Shown here one piece after another: positions 18,588-28,143 of a DNA stretch of 64,000 nt. The number at the start of each line of letters is the position of its first letter. Within the stretch, counting starts at the first letter, position 1. The stretch comes from Helicobacter sp. MIT 21-1697. Its GTDB lineage: Bacteria > Campylobacterota > Campylobacteria > Campylobacterales > Helicobacteraceae. The position numbers and the translations under genes were made by a program. The notes below the pieces were generated by a model, which saw only the letters and a program-made list of their open reading frames with translations, had not been told where the DNA came from and ran no database searches. Where the stretch lies: positions 302,762-366,761 of the forward strand of contig NZ_JAPHNC010000001.1 of the NCBI RefSeq assembly GCF_026241255.1. Direction: 5' to 3'.

Positions 18588-19340
18588 AGCCAAATCTTTT
18601 TTGAATTGAAGCAATCGCTCGCTTTGGGTATCTAATGCTTTAATGATAATAGCTCCATTATTTGTGCTTATACCGACATTTAAGGAGCTATTTTTGATTT
18701 TTTCCTCTAAGATGTGAAGGTCTAGTAAATCATCACATATCACCATACTCAAGGTGTGGGTATATTTATCAAAGAGGCAGGGATTTTGCATATCCATTTG
18801 CGTGGGTTTAAGATGAGTGTTTTCAAAAAAAACCAATTCATTTTCTTTGTATATGCGAAGCCTTGAGCAGAGTTCCGTAAAATCAAATATTTCACCGCAC
18901 GCTACTCTGCCTGCGCATATTATCTCGCTGTAATGCAATCTAGCATTTTTACTCAAATAAACATCAGTAGTATTTTTAAATGAAGAATCTTTAAAGGGCA
19001 AAAGAGGCAAGGGTGCATAATCTAAAAAGGCATTTTCCTCTACTTGAATGTGAGTATGTTTGCTTGCATAGCCATCTTGTGTGTCGTGTATTTTTTCATA
19101 ACTTTGTGAGATTAATCGGATTTTGCTTTCTTTGCCAATGTGTATGTGAATATCTTGACAATCATCTTTAAGTAGTCCAGCAGAGACTGATATAAGCATA
19201 ATTTCAGCTATATCCTCATCTTCTAATGGGCTTATTATCTTAAGAGGAGGCGTAAAAAACATCTCCTCAATGATATTTTTACCATTTAAGCCTTTTTTTG
19301 TTTTGAGTTTTAAAGTGCTTTTTTGTGCAAAGTTACTCAT
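18579..19340 (-). CDS. ureH: Urease accessory protein UreH (UreD family)
   Basis: 253 residues from [17 protein letters not shown]. It is the scaffold of the urease activation complex, called UreD in other bacteria and UreH in Helicobacter; with UreF and UreG it delivers nickel to apo-urease. The segment M-F-F-T-P-P-L-K-I near residue 28 is the usual family N-terminal landmark. A longer frame starts at 19373, but the ATG at 19340 overlaps the ureG stop as ATGA and gives the family N-terminus. It is the last gene of ureABIEFGH and runs tail to tail into nikE. Confidence 0.93.
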   Translation of the reverse strand: MSNFAQKSTLKLKTKKGLNGKNIIEEMFFTPPLKIISPLEDEDIAEIMLISVSAGLLKDDCQDIHIHIGKESKIRLISQSYEKIHDTQDGYASKHTHIQVEENAFLDYAPLPLLPFKDSSFKNTTDVYLSKNARLHYSEIICAGRVACGEIFDFTELCSRLRIYKENELVFFENTHLKPTQMDMQNPCLFDKYTHTLSMVICDDLLDLHILEEKIKNSSLNVGISTNNGAIIIKALDTQSERLLQFKKDLALS

Positions 19341-19939
19341 ATATCTTCCAAAAGCGCATATTTTTTTATCCATTCCACGACAGCACCAATGCCTTCTTTG
19401 GCACGGATATTTGTGAATAAAAAAGGCTTATCCCCGCGCATTTTTCTTGCATCTGATTCCATTATGTGCAGATTTGCACCAACATAAGGAGCTAAGTCAA
19501 TTTTGTTGATAATAAGCAAATCTGAACGCATAATACCCGGTCCGCCTTTTCTTGGGATTTTATCCCCTTGTGCTACATCAATGACAAAGATTGTAAAATC
19601 TGCTAATTCTGGACTAAATGTAGCAGAGAGATTATCGCCACCACTTTCTATAAAGAGAATCTCAATATCAGGAAATCGCTCCAGCATTTCCTCTACTGCT
19701 TCAAGATTCATAGAGGCATCTTCTCTAATGGCTGTGTGAGGACAACCACCTGTTTCTACGCCGATAATTCTTTCATTTGGAAGCACAGAATTTTTGCTCA
19801 TAAATTCTGCGTCTTCGTGCGTATAAATATCATTAGTAATAACAGCAAGAGAGTATTGTGTGTGCATTAAACGCGTAAGAGATTCTATTAAAGCAGTTTT
19901 GCCGCTTCCCACAGGTCCGCATATACCTATTTTTACCAT
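19337..19939 (-). CDS. ureG: Urease accessory GTPase UreG
   Basis: 200 residues. The P-loop [13 protein letters not shown] is at 5-17, the metal-binding [13 protein letters not shown] near 60-72 (invariant Cys-Pro-His), the Walker B-like F-I-E-S-G-G-D-N-L near 95, and the guanine-specificity N-K-I-D near 146. UreG binds nickel and GTP and hands nickel to urease in the UreG-UreF-UreH complex. High sequence conservation makes the call certain. Confidence 0.99.
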   Translation of the reverse strand: MVKIGICGPVGSGKTALIESLTRLMHTQYSLAVITNDIYTHEDAEFMSKNSVLPNERIIGVETGGCPHTAIREDASMNLEAVEEMLERFPDIEILFIESGGDNLSATFSPELADFTIFVIDVAQGDKIPRKGGPGIMRSDLLIINKIDLAPYVGANLHIMESDARKMRGDKPFLFTNIRAKEGIGAVVEWIKKYALLEDI

Positions 19940-19949
19940 TTATTCTCCT

Positions 19950-20612
19950 TTATGACATATATAATCTTGTGTGCAAATATTGATGTTGCATTGCTTTAAT
20001 ATCACTTGCAATAGCGCTATTGCACAAATCTTGCTTTGTGAGAGATGTAAGCTTTTGACATAATATAAAAAATTCCTCGTGTAAAGAAGCAAGTATCTCC
20101 TGCCCATCGCTTTGGGCAAGTGGGATAAGTTTCACGCAATTTGTGAGGGTATGAGAGGCTTGAGCATATAAGTAATGTTGTATGCACTCTTGCTCATTAA
20201 GTTGATATGAGGTGCAAAATACACCATAGGCAACTGCATAAATATGATGAATGCTTGCTTGTGTATATGATTGAAATAAGGCATTTTGTTGCAACTTCAT
20301 AGCTTGAATAGTTTTTATAAAACGCGCTCCAAGCTTTTGTATAGCACTTTTTACTTGTTTTGCCACACTTGCTGCTGCGATGATAGATTCTATTTCAAGG
20401 ATTTCCTCCAAAGAATGAGATTGCTGAATAAGCTTTATAGCTAATAAGTCTGTATGCAAAACTTGAGTATGCAAATAGGCTTTAAGATAATCTTTTGCAT
20501 CATATTTATTTTTTATCCTTCCTGATTGCACATAGCTCTCTAGTCCAAAAGAATGCGTGTAATTGCCTATGGGAAAAAGCGCATCATTAATTTGTAGAAG
20601 CAAAAAATTCAC
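19950..20612 (-). CDS. ureF: Urease accessory protein UreF
   Basis: 220 residues, almost all helical. It shows the family start L-L-Q-I-N-D-A-L-F-P-I-G-N-Y-T-H-S-F-G-L-E (about 5-25). UreF bridges UreG and UreH in the nickel-delivery complex. The ATG lies just after the ureE stop, with AAGG in the preceding coding sequence. Confidence 0.96.
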   Translation of the reverse strand: MNFLLLQINDALFPIGNYTHSFGLESYVQSGRIKNKYDAKDYLKAYLHTQVLHTDLLAIKLIQQSHSLEEILEIESIIAAASVAKQVKSAIQKLGARFIKTIQAMKLQQNALFQSYTQASIHHIYAVAYGVFCTSYQLNEQECIQHYLYAQASHTLTNCVKLIPLAQSDGQEILASLHEEFFILCQKLTSLTKQDLCNSAIASDIKAMQHQYLHTRLYMS

Positions 20613-20613
20613 C

Positions 20614-21132
20614 TTAATCCTTTTTGCATAATTTTATACCAAAATGCGGACTTTGAGTAAGCTTTGGCTCACGCATAAGAGGAGAGGTAAGATTGATTCT
20701 ATTTTGAGAATCTAACACACACCATTTTTTTTCAAATGCAATACCTCTTTTTTGGCAGATTCTTTGCAATGGCATCTCAAAAGGTGCTTGAAGCTCCATT
20801 GTATTTTTATCATAAAAAAGCGGTATATGCAAATTGCCAATTTCATAACAGAGTGTTATCATAGTATCCCAATCTATTGGCTGCATAGAAAGCACCCAAG
20901 TGGGCAAAATAGAGATAATAATTGCCCTATGCGTATCTAAAAAGAGTATATCCCCATCATTTAAGCCACCTTTTGGCACTTGGGCAAGCTTCATCGCTAT
21001 AACTTGCCCATTTTGTGAGCTTAAACGCGCAATTTTTTTTCTTGTATCATACCAATCCACTTGCACTCTATCAATTTCTAAATGTGTTGTATCTATGTCT
21101 TTGATATTGCCAAGAATATGCTCCACTTGCAT
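20614..21132 (-). CDS. ureE: Urease nickel metallochaperone UreE
   Basis: 172 residues from MQVEHILGNIKD, close to the 170 of H. pylori UreE. The N-terminal domain and the C-terminal nickel-binding domain can be traced (G-N-L-H-I-P-L-F-Y near 94 carries the conserved His). The tail has single His and Cys residues rather than a poly-His stretch. UreE passes nickel to UreG. A longer frame starts at 21174 but would overlap ureI; the ATG at 21132 shares a base with the ureI stop (TAATG). Confidence 0.95.
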   Translation of the reverse strand: MQVEHILGNIKDIDTTHLEIDRVQVDWYDTRKKIARLSSQNGQVIAMKLAQVPKGGLNDGDILFLDTHRAIIISILPTWVLSMQPIDWDTMITLCYEIGNLHIPLFYDKNTMELQAPFEMPLQRICQKRGIAFEKKWCVLDSQNRINLTSPLMREPKLTQSPHFGIKLCKKD

Positions 21133-21647
21133 TAATGCCAATATCCTATAAGGATAAGCCACGCAGGAATCCACGCGGTAAAGATTCCCTCTGCAATAGC
21201 TAAGTAAGGCACGAATTTAAGTTCAATTTTTAAAACACTTTCAATCCAGCCTGTGAGCCACAAAATGCCCCAAGCAATCCATATATAAGCAAAGGCTATA
21301 CTTTCTTGTGTGCCTTCGTTATAGCTTAGATAGGCTGCGGGGATAGCATTTATTGCAACAAACAAACTATACCAACCATAAGCTCTTATATCAAGGTTAA
21401 AAAGATTGTTGCAGGCTATAAAAAGATAAGTAAAACCAAAGAGTAATCCAGTAGCCGCCGCATAAAAGTCATCAAAGCCATTATCGCTTACACTTCCATG
21501 CACAATCACTATGATATTTATAAAAACAGAGAGCAATCCTACAAAAATATTCATTATTGAAGCACTTTTGCCATCAATTTGCGTGAGGCGACAAATGCCA
21601 TTATTGATAAGCACAATAGCTACATACATTAATACAATACCTAACAT
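21132..21647 (-). CDS. ureI: Urea channel UreI
   Basis: 171 residues with six hydrophobic helices, family AmiS/UreI. Hallmarks include L-L-F-G-F-T-Y-L near 67-74, Y-G-W-Y-S-L-F near 90-96 and the C-terminal W-L-T-G-W-I-E ... G-I-F-T-A-W-I-P-A-W. It lets urea into the cytoplasm; in H. pylori the channel opens in acid. This protein is about two dozen residues shorter than the H. pylori one (195), mostly in the first periplasmic loop, which matters for pH gating. It sits between ureB and ureE; AAGGAG precedes the ATG. Confidence 0.97.
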   Translation of the reverse strand: MLGIVLMYVAIVLINNGICRLTQIDGKSASIMNIFVGLLSVFINIIVIVHGSVSDNGFDDFYAAATGLLFGFTYLFIACNNLFNLDIRAYGWYSLFVAINAIPAAYLSYNEGTQESIAFAYIWIAWGILWLTGWIESVLKIELKFVPYLAIAEGIFTAWIPAWLILIGYWH

Positions 21648-21656
21648 ATTTTCTCC

Positions 21657-23366
21657 TTAAAATAAACAATAAAGTTGTCCCAAAGATACCTTATCAACAG
21701 GCTTAGAAGTAATTTTTGTATTATTTACTTTCACCTCATAAGTTTCAGGATTGACTTCAATGGGCGTAATCACATCATTAAACTTCATATCTTTTTTTGC
21801 AATAGTGCGACAATTTTTTACAGGCAAAAGCATTCTTTCAAGTCCAAGTTCCTCCTTGAGACGAGAATCATAAGCAATTTGTGAGACAAAAGTAATGGCA
21901 CAATTATATTTTGCTTTGCCATAGCTACCAAACATTGGCGCATAATGAACGGGTTCGGGAGTAGGGATAGAAGCATTAGCATCTCCTATTTTTGCTGCCA
22001 CAATCATTCCATTTTTAAGAATCATCTCTGGCTTTATACCAAACATACTTGGTTTCCAAAGCACCAAGTCCGCAAATTTACCTACTTCAACAGAGCCTAC
22101 ATATTCTGAAATCCCGTGAGCAATGGCTGGGTTAATAGTGTATTTGGAAATATATCTTTTGATTCTAAAATTATCATTTTCCCCATTTTCTTCTTTTAAA
22201 GCTCCAAATTCATTTTTGCATTTATCTGCGGTTTGCCAAGTTCTCGTGATGACTTCGCCCACTCTACCCATAGCTTGAGAATCCGAGCTTGTAATTGAGA
22301 AAATCCCCATATCGTGGAGTGTGTCTTCTGCGGCAATGGTTTCTGGGCGGATTCTGCTATCAGCAAATGCGACATCTTCTTTGATTTTTTTATCTAAGTG
22401 ATGACATACCATAAGCATATCTAAATGCTCATCGGCTGTATTTTTTGTAAATGGAATTGTGGGATTTGTAGAAGCAGGGAGGATATTTGGTTCTCCTGCA
22501 GCCTTAATAATATCTGGGGCGTGTCCTCCACCAGCACCTTCTGTGTGGAATGTGTGGATAGTTCTCCCTGCGATTGCCCTCATCGTATCTTCAACACAGC
22601 CACTTTCATTGAGTGTGTCTGTATGAATAGCTACTTGCACATCATATTTTTGGGCAACATTTAAGGCGTGATTAATCGCAGCAGGAGTAGAACCCCAATC
22701 TTCATGAACCTTTAATCCCAATGCTCCAGCTTTAATTTGCTCCTCTAATGCTTCTTCATTGGAGCTATTGCCTTTGCCCAAAAATCCTAGATTCATAGCA
22801 TAGCCTTCAGCAGCACGCAACATTTGGTGCATATTCCACTTTCCGGGTGTGCAGGTAGTCGCATTTGTGCCTGCTGCTGGTCCTGTGCCTCCGCCAATCA
22901 TTGTTGTTATGCCACTATAAAGTGCAGTTGGAATCTGCGTAGGAGAGATAAAATGAATATGCGTATCAATGCCACCAGCAGTAATAATTTGTCCCTCTCC
23001 TGCTATAACTTCTGTTGCTGTTCCTACAACCATTGCTTCAGACACATTATCTTGTGTATCTGGATTTCCAGCTTTGCCAATACCCACGATTTTTCCATTT
23101 TTAATGCCAATATCAGCCTTGTAAATCCCTGTATAATCAATAATCATTGCATTTGTGATGACTACATCAAGCTCATTTTCATAAGTGCTTGCGCTTTGAG
23201 CCATACCATCGCGGATAGTTTTCCCTCCACCAAATTTAATCTCCTCACCATAAAGTGTCCAGTCTTTTTCAATTTCTGCAAATAAGTTTGTATCGCCTAA
23301 GCGCACCTTATCTCCTGTGGTTGGTCCATACATAGAAACATATTGTTTTCTTGAAATCTTAATCAT
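21657..23366 (-). CDS. ureB: Urease large (catalytic, alpha-type) subunit
   Basis: 569 residues, as in H. pylori UreB. The nickel ligands are present: H-I-H near 134-136, the carbamylated lysine in [10 protein letters not shown] near 218, and later His residues. The flap M-V-C-H-H-L with the catalytic His lies near 318-323. It hydrolyses urea to ammonia and carbamate in the cytoplasm. It follows ureA after 19 bases and is the second gene of the operon. Confidence 0.99.
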   Translation of the reverse strand: MIKISRKQYVSMYGPTTGDKVRLGDTNLFAEIEKDWTLYGEEIKFGGGKTIRDGMAQSASTYENELDVVITNAMIIDYTGIYKADIGIKNGKIVGIGKAGNPDTQDNVSEAMVVGTATEVIAGEGQIITAGGIDTHIHFISPTQIPTALYSGITTMIGGGTGPAAGTNATTCTPGKWNMHQMLRAAEGYAMNLGFLGKGNSSNEEALEEQIKAGALGLKVHEDWGSTPAAINHALNVAQKYDVQVAIHTDTLNESGCVEDTMRAIAGRTIHTFHTEGAGGGHAPDIIKAAGEPNILPASTNPTIPFTKNTADEHLDMLMVCHHLDKKIKEDVAFADSRIRPETIAAEDTLHDMGIFSITSSDSQAMGRVGEVITRTWQTADKCKNEFGALKEENGENDNFRIKRYISKYTINPAIAHGISEYVGSVEVGKFADLVLWKPSMFGIKPEMILKNGMIVAAKIGDANASIPTPEPVHYAPMFGSYGKAKYNCAITFVSQIAYDSRLKEELGLERMLLPVKNCRTIAKKDMKFNDVITPIEVNPETYEVKVNNTKITSKPVDKVSLGQLYCLF

Positions 23367-23385
23367 TTTTTCTCCTTAATATAAA

Positions 23386-24063
23386 TTAGTGTATAAAATG
23401 CTTTTTTGCAGCGTTTGTGAGACATTGTTCTTTGTTTTTTTCGCTTGTGTGCATATTTGTTAAGTCGTTAAATCCAATAATTGTTTGTTTGCCACCAAAA
23501 TCAATAAGATTCACACTTTTTTCCTCACCGGGTTCAAAACGCACAGATGTGCCAGAGGGAATATCTAAGCGTTTGCCAAAGCTTTGAGCCCTATCAAATT
23601 CTAAGAGCGCATTGACTTCAAAGAAATGAAAATGAGAGCCTACTTGTATCGGTCTATCGCCTTTGTGAGTAACTTTGATGCTTATAGATTCTTTATTGGC
23701 ATTAAGCGTGATGTCCTCATCTTTGAGGATATATTCTCCGGGCGTGAGTTTGCCATTATCTTCAATGGGATTATGAATTGTAACAAGCTTTGTTCCATCA
23801 GGAAAACTCACTTCTACCTGCACTTCATCAACCATACTCGCTACACCTTCCATTACCTCATCAGCTTTGAGAATCTCTCTACCTTGCTGCATAAGTTCTG
23901 CTACGCTTTTGTTACCCTCTCGCGCAAGCTCCATAATTTCCATACTGATAAGGGCTATGGATTCAACATAATTCAGTTTAATACCTCGTTCTTTGCGGCT
24001 TTTGGCTAATGCCCCAGCATAATGTAACATTAGTTTATCTAATTCTTTAGGTGTTAATCTCAT
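23386..24063 (-). CDS. ureA: Urease small subunit (fused gamma/beta type)
   Basis: 225 residues. Residues about 1-100 match the gamma subunit ([17 protein letters not shown]) and about 105-215 the beta subunit (P-G-E-Y, then [10 protein letters not shown]). This is the gamma-beta fusion typical of Helicobacter, which supports the 12-subunit-pair assembly. The C-terminus ends H-F-I-H and is shorter than in H. pylori (238). It is the first gene of ureABIEFGH. Confidence 0.98.
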   Translation of the reverse strand: MRLTPKELDKLMLHYAGALAKSRKERGIKLNYVESIALISMEIMELAREGNKSVAELMQQGREILKADEVMEGVASMVDEVQVEVSFPDGTKLVTIHNPIEDNGKLTPGEYILKDEDITLNANKESISIKVTHKGDRPIQVGSHFHFFEVNALLEFDRAQSFGKRLDIPSGTSVRFEPGEEKSVNLIDFGGKQTIIGFNDLTNMHTSEKNKEQCLTNAAKKHFIH

Positions 24064-24110
24064 ACTCTATCCTTTATTTTATAATTTTTACTCTCTTTAG
24101 AGGCGCGAGG

Positions 24111-24116
24111 ATTGTA
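24111..24116 (-). promoter_or_regulatory. Candidate -10 box of the ure operon
   Basis: TACAAT read on the minus strand, about 48 bases ahead of the ureA ATG. No convincing -35 is present. An inverted repeat AATACTTA (24130-24137) / TAAGTATT (24162-24169) lies just upstream. Position and form fit a promoter, but other AT-rich choices exist in this gap. Confidence 0.35.
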
Positions 24117-24182
24117 AAATCTTATGATAAATACTTATTAAATAGTGTGTTTTATGGCATCTAAGTATTAAAGGCAGCAAGT

Positions 24183-24188
24183 TATAAT
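24183..24188 (+). promoter_or_regulatory. -10 box ahead of the unknown gene at 24226
   Basis: TATAAT on the plus strand, 37 bases before the ATG at 24226. It gives the 24.2-kb gene its own promoter, divergent from ureA. Confidence 0.4.
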
Positions 24189-24225
24189 GTTAGTATTTAT
24201 AAAATGAAAGAATATAGGGTGCAAA

Positions 24226-24876
24226 ATGAGAATCTTAATGAATTGTGTAAAGAAATTGCTTCAAAAAAGGTGCGCTGATGAGACTTTGAATAAAACGCTT
24301 CATTATAAAAAATTAAAGATAAAACCTCCAACAAAACTAAAGCCTTTTGAATGGCAGGAGCAGAAACTCAAAAAGAAAGGCTATAAGGGCGATGAGATTT
24401 ATAAGATTATTATCAATACTGCCACAAACCCAATAAATCAAAAAATGAGCGATAAACCTCAAAAGTGCAAAGAGGATTTGCCTACCCCAAGAGAAGCAGC
24501 AGAGCGTGAAAATCTCAATTATCTTATGTGGTGCGATAAAGAATGGAATGAAGATGATGAGGGCAATATGCGCTGGGAGTTTGAGCTGTGGAATTTTGGC
24601 TATGAAGATGCCTTGAATTTGTGTGGGGCTATATGGACGATATTTGATTGTAACATTGTTTTATTAGATTTTTATGATTTGGTAGAAACAAAAATTTGGC
24701 GTTTTAGTATTAATGATATGCCTTGTTTGTGGTATTTTAATGACTTCCCCGCTTATCATTACATTATTCCATTTGAGCAAACCCAAGAAAATTGCGCCAA
24801 ACTTGAGGGCTATATGAAAATCCTCGTTGATGAGCTCAATAGAATCGCTATTGAGAAAATCATAGAGCCTTATTGA
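24226..24876 (+). CDS. Hypothetical protein, no recognised family
   Basis: 216 residues, not recognised. The N-terminal third is basic (K-K-L-K-I-K-P-P-T-K-L-K-P). The rest is acidic and strikingly rich in Trp and aromatic residues (about nine Trp between residues 90 and 180). No signal peptide or membrane helix is evident, so it is likely cytoplasmic. A single-domain, Trp-rich acidic protein could be an immunity or SMI1-like protein, but I see no motif to prove it. It interrupts the space between the urease and prp operons and faces another unknown gene. AGGG lies a few bases before the ATG; an internal ATG four codons later is a possible start. Confidence 0.7.
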   Translation: MRILMNCVKKLLQKRCADETLNKTLHYKKLKIKPPTKLKPFEWQEQKLKKKGYKGDEIYKIIINTATNPINQKMSDKPQKCKEDLPTPREAAERENLNYLMWCDKEWNEDDEGNMRWEFELWNFGYEDALNLCGAIWTIFDCNIVLLDFYDLVETKIWRFSINDMPCLWYFNDFPAYHYIIPFEQTQENCAKLEGYMKILVDELNRIAIEKIIEPY

Positions 24877-24919
24877 ATAAAAGAAAGAACAGAATGCTTT
24901 AATATTGAGGTGATAAAAC

Positions 24920-25456
24920 TTATTTTCCAAATAAGTAGCTTCCAAACCAAAATACCATGCATTTTTTAGCTTTTTGGCTAAAGTTATTGTATTTTTTCTG
25001 CACGATAGAATCATCAAAGTAGAGTTCTCTTGCATTTTTCAATGTAAGGGCAAAGCCTATATCCTCACGCCTTTTTGTAATCTCACCTCCTTTTTCATAG
25101 ATAAAGCCTATGTGAATATAGTTTTGCTCTTCATCATCATAGAATCTTTTTTTAAAATCTAAGCACAAATAATGCGCGATTTCTAGCGGATGATTCTGTT
25201 CCTTTTCTTTGCTCTCTCCAAAAAGCACTTCGGCTTTTACATATGAGGTGTCTAGTTCTAAGGGTATGCTTTGGTGTGTAGGGATACCCTCTTTATAATT
25301 GGCGGCAGTGAATATTCGCTCTCCTTTGAGATAATCAGTGCAAGCTTTTGCATTGTTTTTTGGCACAAAATCATACACACTTCTCACCCAAAACCAACGA
25401 TATTCTTTGAATACAGAATCTTTAGATTCAATAGATAATATGACCTGTCTTTTCAT
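24920..25456 (-). CDS. Hypothetical protein, no recognised family
   Basis: 178 residues, not recognised. It begins M-K-R-Q-V-I-L-S-I-E and is mixed alpha/beta in appearance, with many Lys/Glu and aromatic residues. The C-terminal end has K-C-M-V-F-W-F-G-S-Y-L-F-G-K but no clear membrane helix or signal peptide. A GAGGAG site 6 bases before the ATG supports expression. It converges with the 24.2-kb gene (44 bases between stops) and lies 42 bases from the end of prpD. Confidence 0.7.
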   Translation of the reverse strand: MKRQVILSIESKDSVFKEYRWFWVRSVYDFVPKNNAKACTDYLKGERIFTAANYKEGIPTHQSIPLELDTSYVKAEVLFGESKEKEQNHPLEIAHYLCLDFKKRFYDDEEQNYIHIGFIYEKGGEITKRREDIGFALTLKNARELYFDDSIVQKKYNNFSQKAKKCMVFWFGSYLFGK

Positions 25457-25497
25457 TGCAGCTCCTCAAATCGCCAAAGCATAAAGCTTGGCAATTA

Positions 25498-26952
25498 TTA
25501 TAGTGCAAATAAATCACTAAACTCATTAAATGGCGTGGATTCTAAAGTTTTTTGATTTGCGCATAATTCCTCAATAAGTGCGCATTTTTTCGCACTTAGT
25601 TTTCCTGCAATATTGCGTTTAAACTTTTCTACAAGCACAGGGATTCCCTCATCTCTGCGGCGTTTATGCCCAATAGGATACTCAACTTCTACTTTTTGGC
25701 TTTTACTACCATCTTTATAGAAAATCTGCACTGCATTGGCAATGGAGCGTTTATCAGATTCTAAATATTCGCGTGTATAGCGCTCATCAACTTCTACTAC
25801 CATTTTAGCACGCAACGCGTCAATTCTTGAATCTTTTGCTACGCTATCCTCGTAATCATCAGCTGTAAGTCGTCCAAATACAAGCGGCACAGCTACCATA
25901 TATTGAATGCAGTGGTCTCTATCAGCTGGATTTGCAAGCGGTCCTACTTTGTTAATGATTCTATGTCCGGATTCTTGAGTAGTAATGATGATTTTATCAA
26001 TATCTTCAAGGCGATTTTTCACTTCATTATGAAGTTTAATCGCACACTCTACCGCAGTTTGTGCGTGAAATTCTGCGGGGAAACTGATTTTAAAAAGCAC
26101 ATTTTCCATTACATAGCTACCAAATTCTTGTGGAATGGTAAGTTTTTGTCCTCTCATTTTCACATCTTCAAATCCCCAAAATGAAGCACTCAATGCGCTT
26201 GGATAGCCCATTTCACCGCTTAATGCTTTTAGGGCGAGATTCACTCCTCTACTGCTTGCATCACCTGCAGCCCAACTTTTGCGCGAACCTGTATTTGGGG
26301 CGTGGCGATAAGTTCTCAATGCTCCACCATCAATAAAAGCGTGGCTCACAGCATTACGCACTTCATCAAAATTTCCTCCAAGCATAGCACAAGCCACAGC
26401 ACTAGAGGCAATTCTCACAAGTAGCACGTGGTCTAATCCTACCTTGTTAAAGCAATTCTCTAAAGCCAAGATTCCTTGAATCTCGTGTGCTTTAATCATT
26501 GCGCTTAGCACATCTTTTACTTTGAGCGGCTCTTTGCCTGTGGCAATATTTTTGCGACTAAGATAATCTGCCACTGCCCAAATCGCCCCTAAATTATCAC
26601 TTGGGTGTCCCCATTCTGCAGCAAGCCAAGTATCGTTAAAATCAAGCCATCTGACCATTGCACCAATATTAAATGCTGCTCTCTCTGGCTCTAATTGATA
26701 GCTAGTTCCGGGAATCTTTGCCCCCAATGGGCGAAACTCTGCTCCCTCTACCACGGGTCCTAAGATCTTCGTGCAAGCAGGAAAATTCAGTGCTAAAAGC
26801 CCACAGCCTATTGTATCCATAAGGCAATATCTTGCAGTCTCGTATGCAAGAGGTGAGTTAATTTCAAACTCTAGCGCATAGCGAGCAATTTTGCTTAATA
26901 GTTCATCAAACTCCGGTCGTTTTGTCTCTAAAATACCCATATCTACACTCAT
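25498..26952 (-). CDS. prpD: 2-Methylcitrate dehydratase
   Basis: 484 residues of the MmgE/PrpD family. Landmarks are A-R-Y-C-L-M-D-T-I-G-C-G near 42-53, R-W-L-D-F-N-D-T-W near 95-103, G-H-P-S-D-N-L-G near 109, K-S-W-A-A-G-D-A-S-S-R near 228, and S-F-P-A-E-F-H-A-Q-T near 295. It removes water from 2-methylcitrate in propionate breakdown. It is the last gene of prpE-B-C-D. No prpF/acnD pair is present, so the following hydration would rely on an aconitase encoded elsewhere. Confidence 0.96.
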   Translation of the reverse strand: MSVDMGILETKRPEFDELLSKIARYALEFEINSPLAYETARYCLMDTIGCGLLALNFPACTKILGPVVEGAEFRPLGAKIPGTSYQLEPERAAFNIGAMVRWLDFNDTWLAAEWGHPSDNLGAIWAVADYLSRKNIATGKEPLKVKDVLSAMIKAHEIQGILALENCFNKVGLDHVLLVRIASSAVACAMLGGNFDEVRNAVSHAFIDGGALRTYRHAPNTGSRKSWAAGDASSRGVNLALKALSGEMGYPSALSASFWGFEDVKMRGQKLTIPQEFGSYVMENVLFKISFPAEFHAQTAVECAIKLHNEVKNRLEDIDKIIITTQESGHRIINKVGPLANPADRDHCIQYMVAVPLVFGRLTADDYEDSVAKDSRIDALRAKMVVEVDERYTREYLESDKRSIANAVQIFYKDGSKSQKVEVEYPIGHKRRRDEGIPVLVEKFKRNIAGKLSAKKCALIEELCANQKTLESTPFNEFSDLFAL

Positions 26953-26985
26953 TGTGTTCTCCTTATATTTAGATTAAAAATGTGC

Positions 26986-28134
26986 CTAGCGATTATGCAG
27001 TGGCACAAATGCCTTTTTGTCTGGTCCAATATATTCTGAACTCGGGCGAATAAGTTTGTTATTTGCCCTTTGTTCAAAAATATGTGCCAACCACCCCGCT
27101 GTGCGAGAGAATATAAAAATTGGCGTAAAGTAGGGTGTTGGAATCCCCATAAAGTGATATGCAGACGCACTATAAAAATCCAAATTTGGAAAAAGCTTTT
27201 TTTGTTCCCACATCACTTTTTCTATCATTTCACTAATGGGATAAAGCCCCTCTGTATCGCCCACATCTTCACTAAGCTTTTTGCTCCATTGTTTTATCAC
27301 TACATTGCGTGGGTCAGCTTTGACATACACGCGATGTCCAAAGCCCATAATTTTATCTTTTTTGGCAAGTTTATCTAAAATGCCTTTTTCAGCCTCTTGT
27401 GGAGTTTTATATTCGGTGATAAGCTCCATTGCTGCTTCATTTGCTCCTCCGTGCAAAGGTCCTCTAAGCGCACCAATCGCCCCTGTAATACCCGAATAAA
27501 TATCCGACATAGTCGCTGTGATAACGCGCGCAGTGAATGTGCTTGCATTAAATTCGTGTTCAGCATAGAGAATCAAACTTATGTGCATTGCTTTTACCCA
27601 TAAATCTTTTGGTGATTTTTGATGAAGAAGTTCCAAAAAATACCCAGCAATGGAGTCTTGGTGAGATTCTGTGTTTATTTCCTTGCCATTATGGTGATAG
27701 TGATGCCAAAAAGTAAGAGCTGAAGGGAAAATCCCCAAAAGCCTTGTAGCAATTTTATGCTGCATAGGAAAAGACATTTTTACAATATCATAGCTTTCAG
27801 GTTCAAGGCAGCCAAGCATAGAACAAGTTGTGCGCATAATATCCATAGGGTGTGCATTTTTTGGCAAAAGTTTAAGTGTATCCTTAAGCGCTTTGGGCAA
27901 ACCTCTTGCTGCTATAAGCTCTTTTTTAAATGTTGCGAGTTCATTGGCATTTGGCAATTTTTCTTTTAAGAGCAAATAAGCCACTTCTTCAAATTCGCAA
28001 TGTTCTGCTAAATCATAAATATCGTAGCCTCTATAATTGAGCCCGTGCCCTGTGCCAACCGTGCAAATAGCAGATTGTCCAGCAGTAATTCCTGCAAGTC
28101 CGCCTACTTTCGTATTTTTGATTGCTTCTCCCAT
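26986..28134 (-). CDS. prpC: 2-Methylcitrate synthase
   Basis: 382 residues of the citrate synthase fold. Key motifs are Y-R-G-Y-D-I-Y-D-L-A near 34, H-E-F-N-A-S-T-F-T-A-R near 192 (catalytic His), G-A-L-R-G-P-L-H-G-G-A-N near 220 (catalytic His) and M-G-F-G-H-R-V-Y near 267. It condenses propionyl-CoA with oxaloacetate. Context in the prp operon distinguishes it from the housekeeping citrate synthase gltA, although some activity overlap is likely. Confidence 0.95.
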   Translation of the reverse strand: MGEAIKNTKVGGLAGITAGQSAICTVGTGHGLNYRGYDIYDLAEHCEFEEVAYLLLKEKLPNANELATFKKELIAARGLPKALKDTLKLLPKNAHPMDIMRTTCSMLGCLEPESYDIVKMSFPMQHKIATRLLGIFPSALTFWHHYHHNGKEINTESHQDSIAGYFLELLHQKSPKDLWVKAMHISLILYAEHEFNASTFTARVITATMSDIYSGITGAIGALRGPLHGGANEAAMELITEYKTPQEAEKGILDKLAKKDKIMGFGHRVYVKADPRNVVIKQWSKKLSEDVGDTEGLYPISEMIEKVMWEQKKLFPNLDFYSASAYHFMGIPTPYFTPIFIFSRTAGWLAHIFEQRANNKLIRPSSEYIGPDKKAFVPLHNR

Positions 28135-28143
28135 AGTTTCTCC

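Noticed and set aside
24130..24169. Inverted repeat AATACTTA / TAAGTATT upstream of ureA as a NikR operator
   Set aside because: Only 8 bp with a 24-base spacer in AT-rich DNA, and no match to NikR half-sites; noted with the promoter but not claimed.
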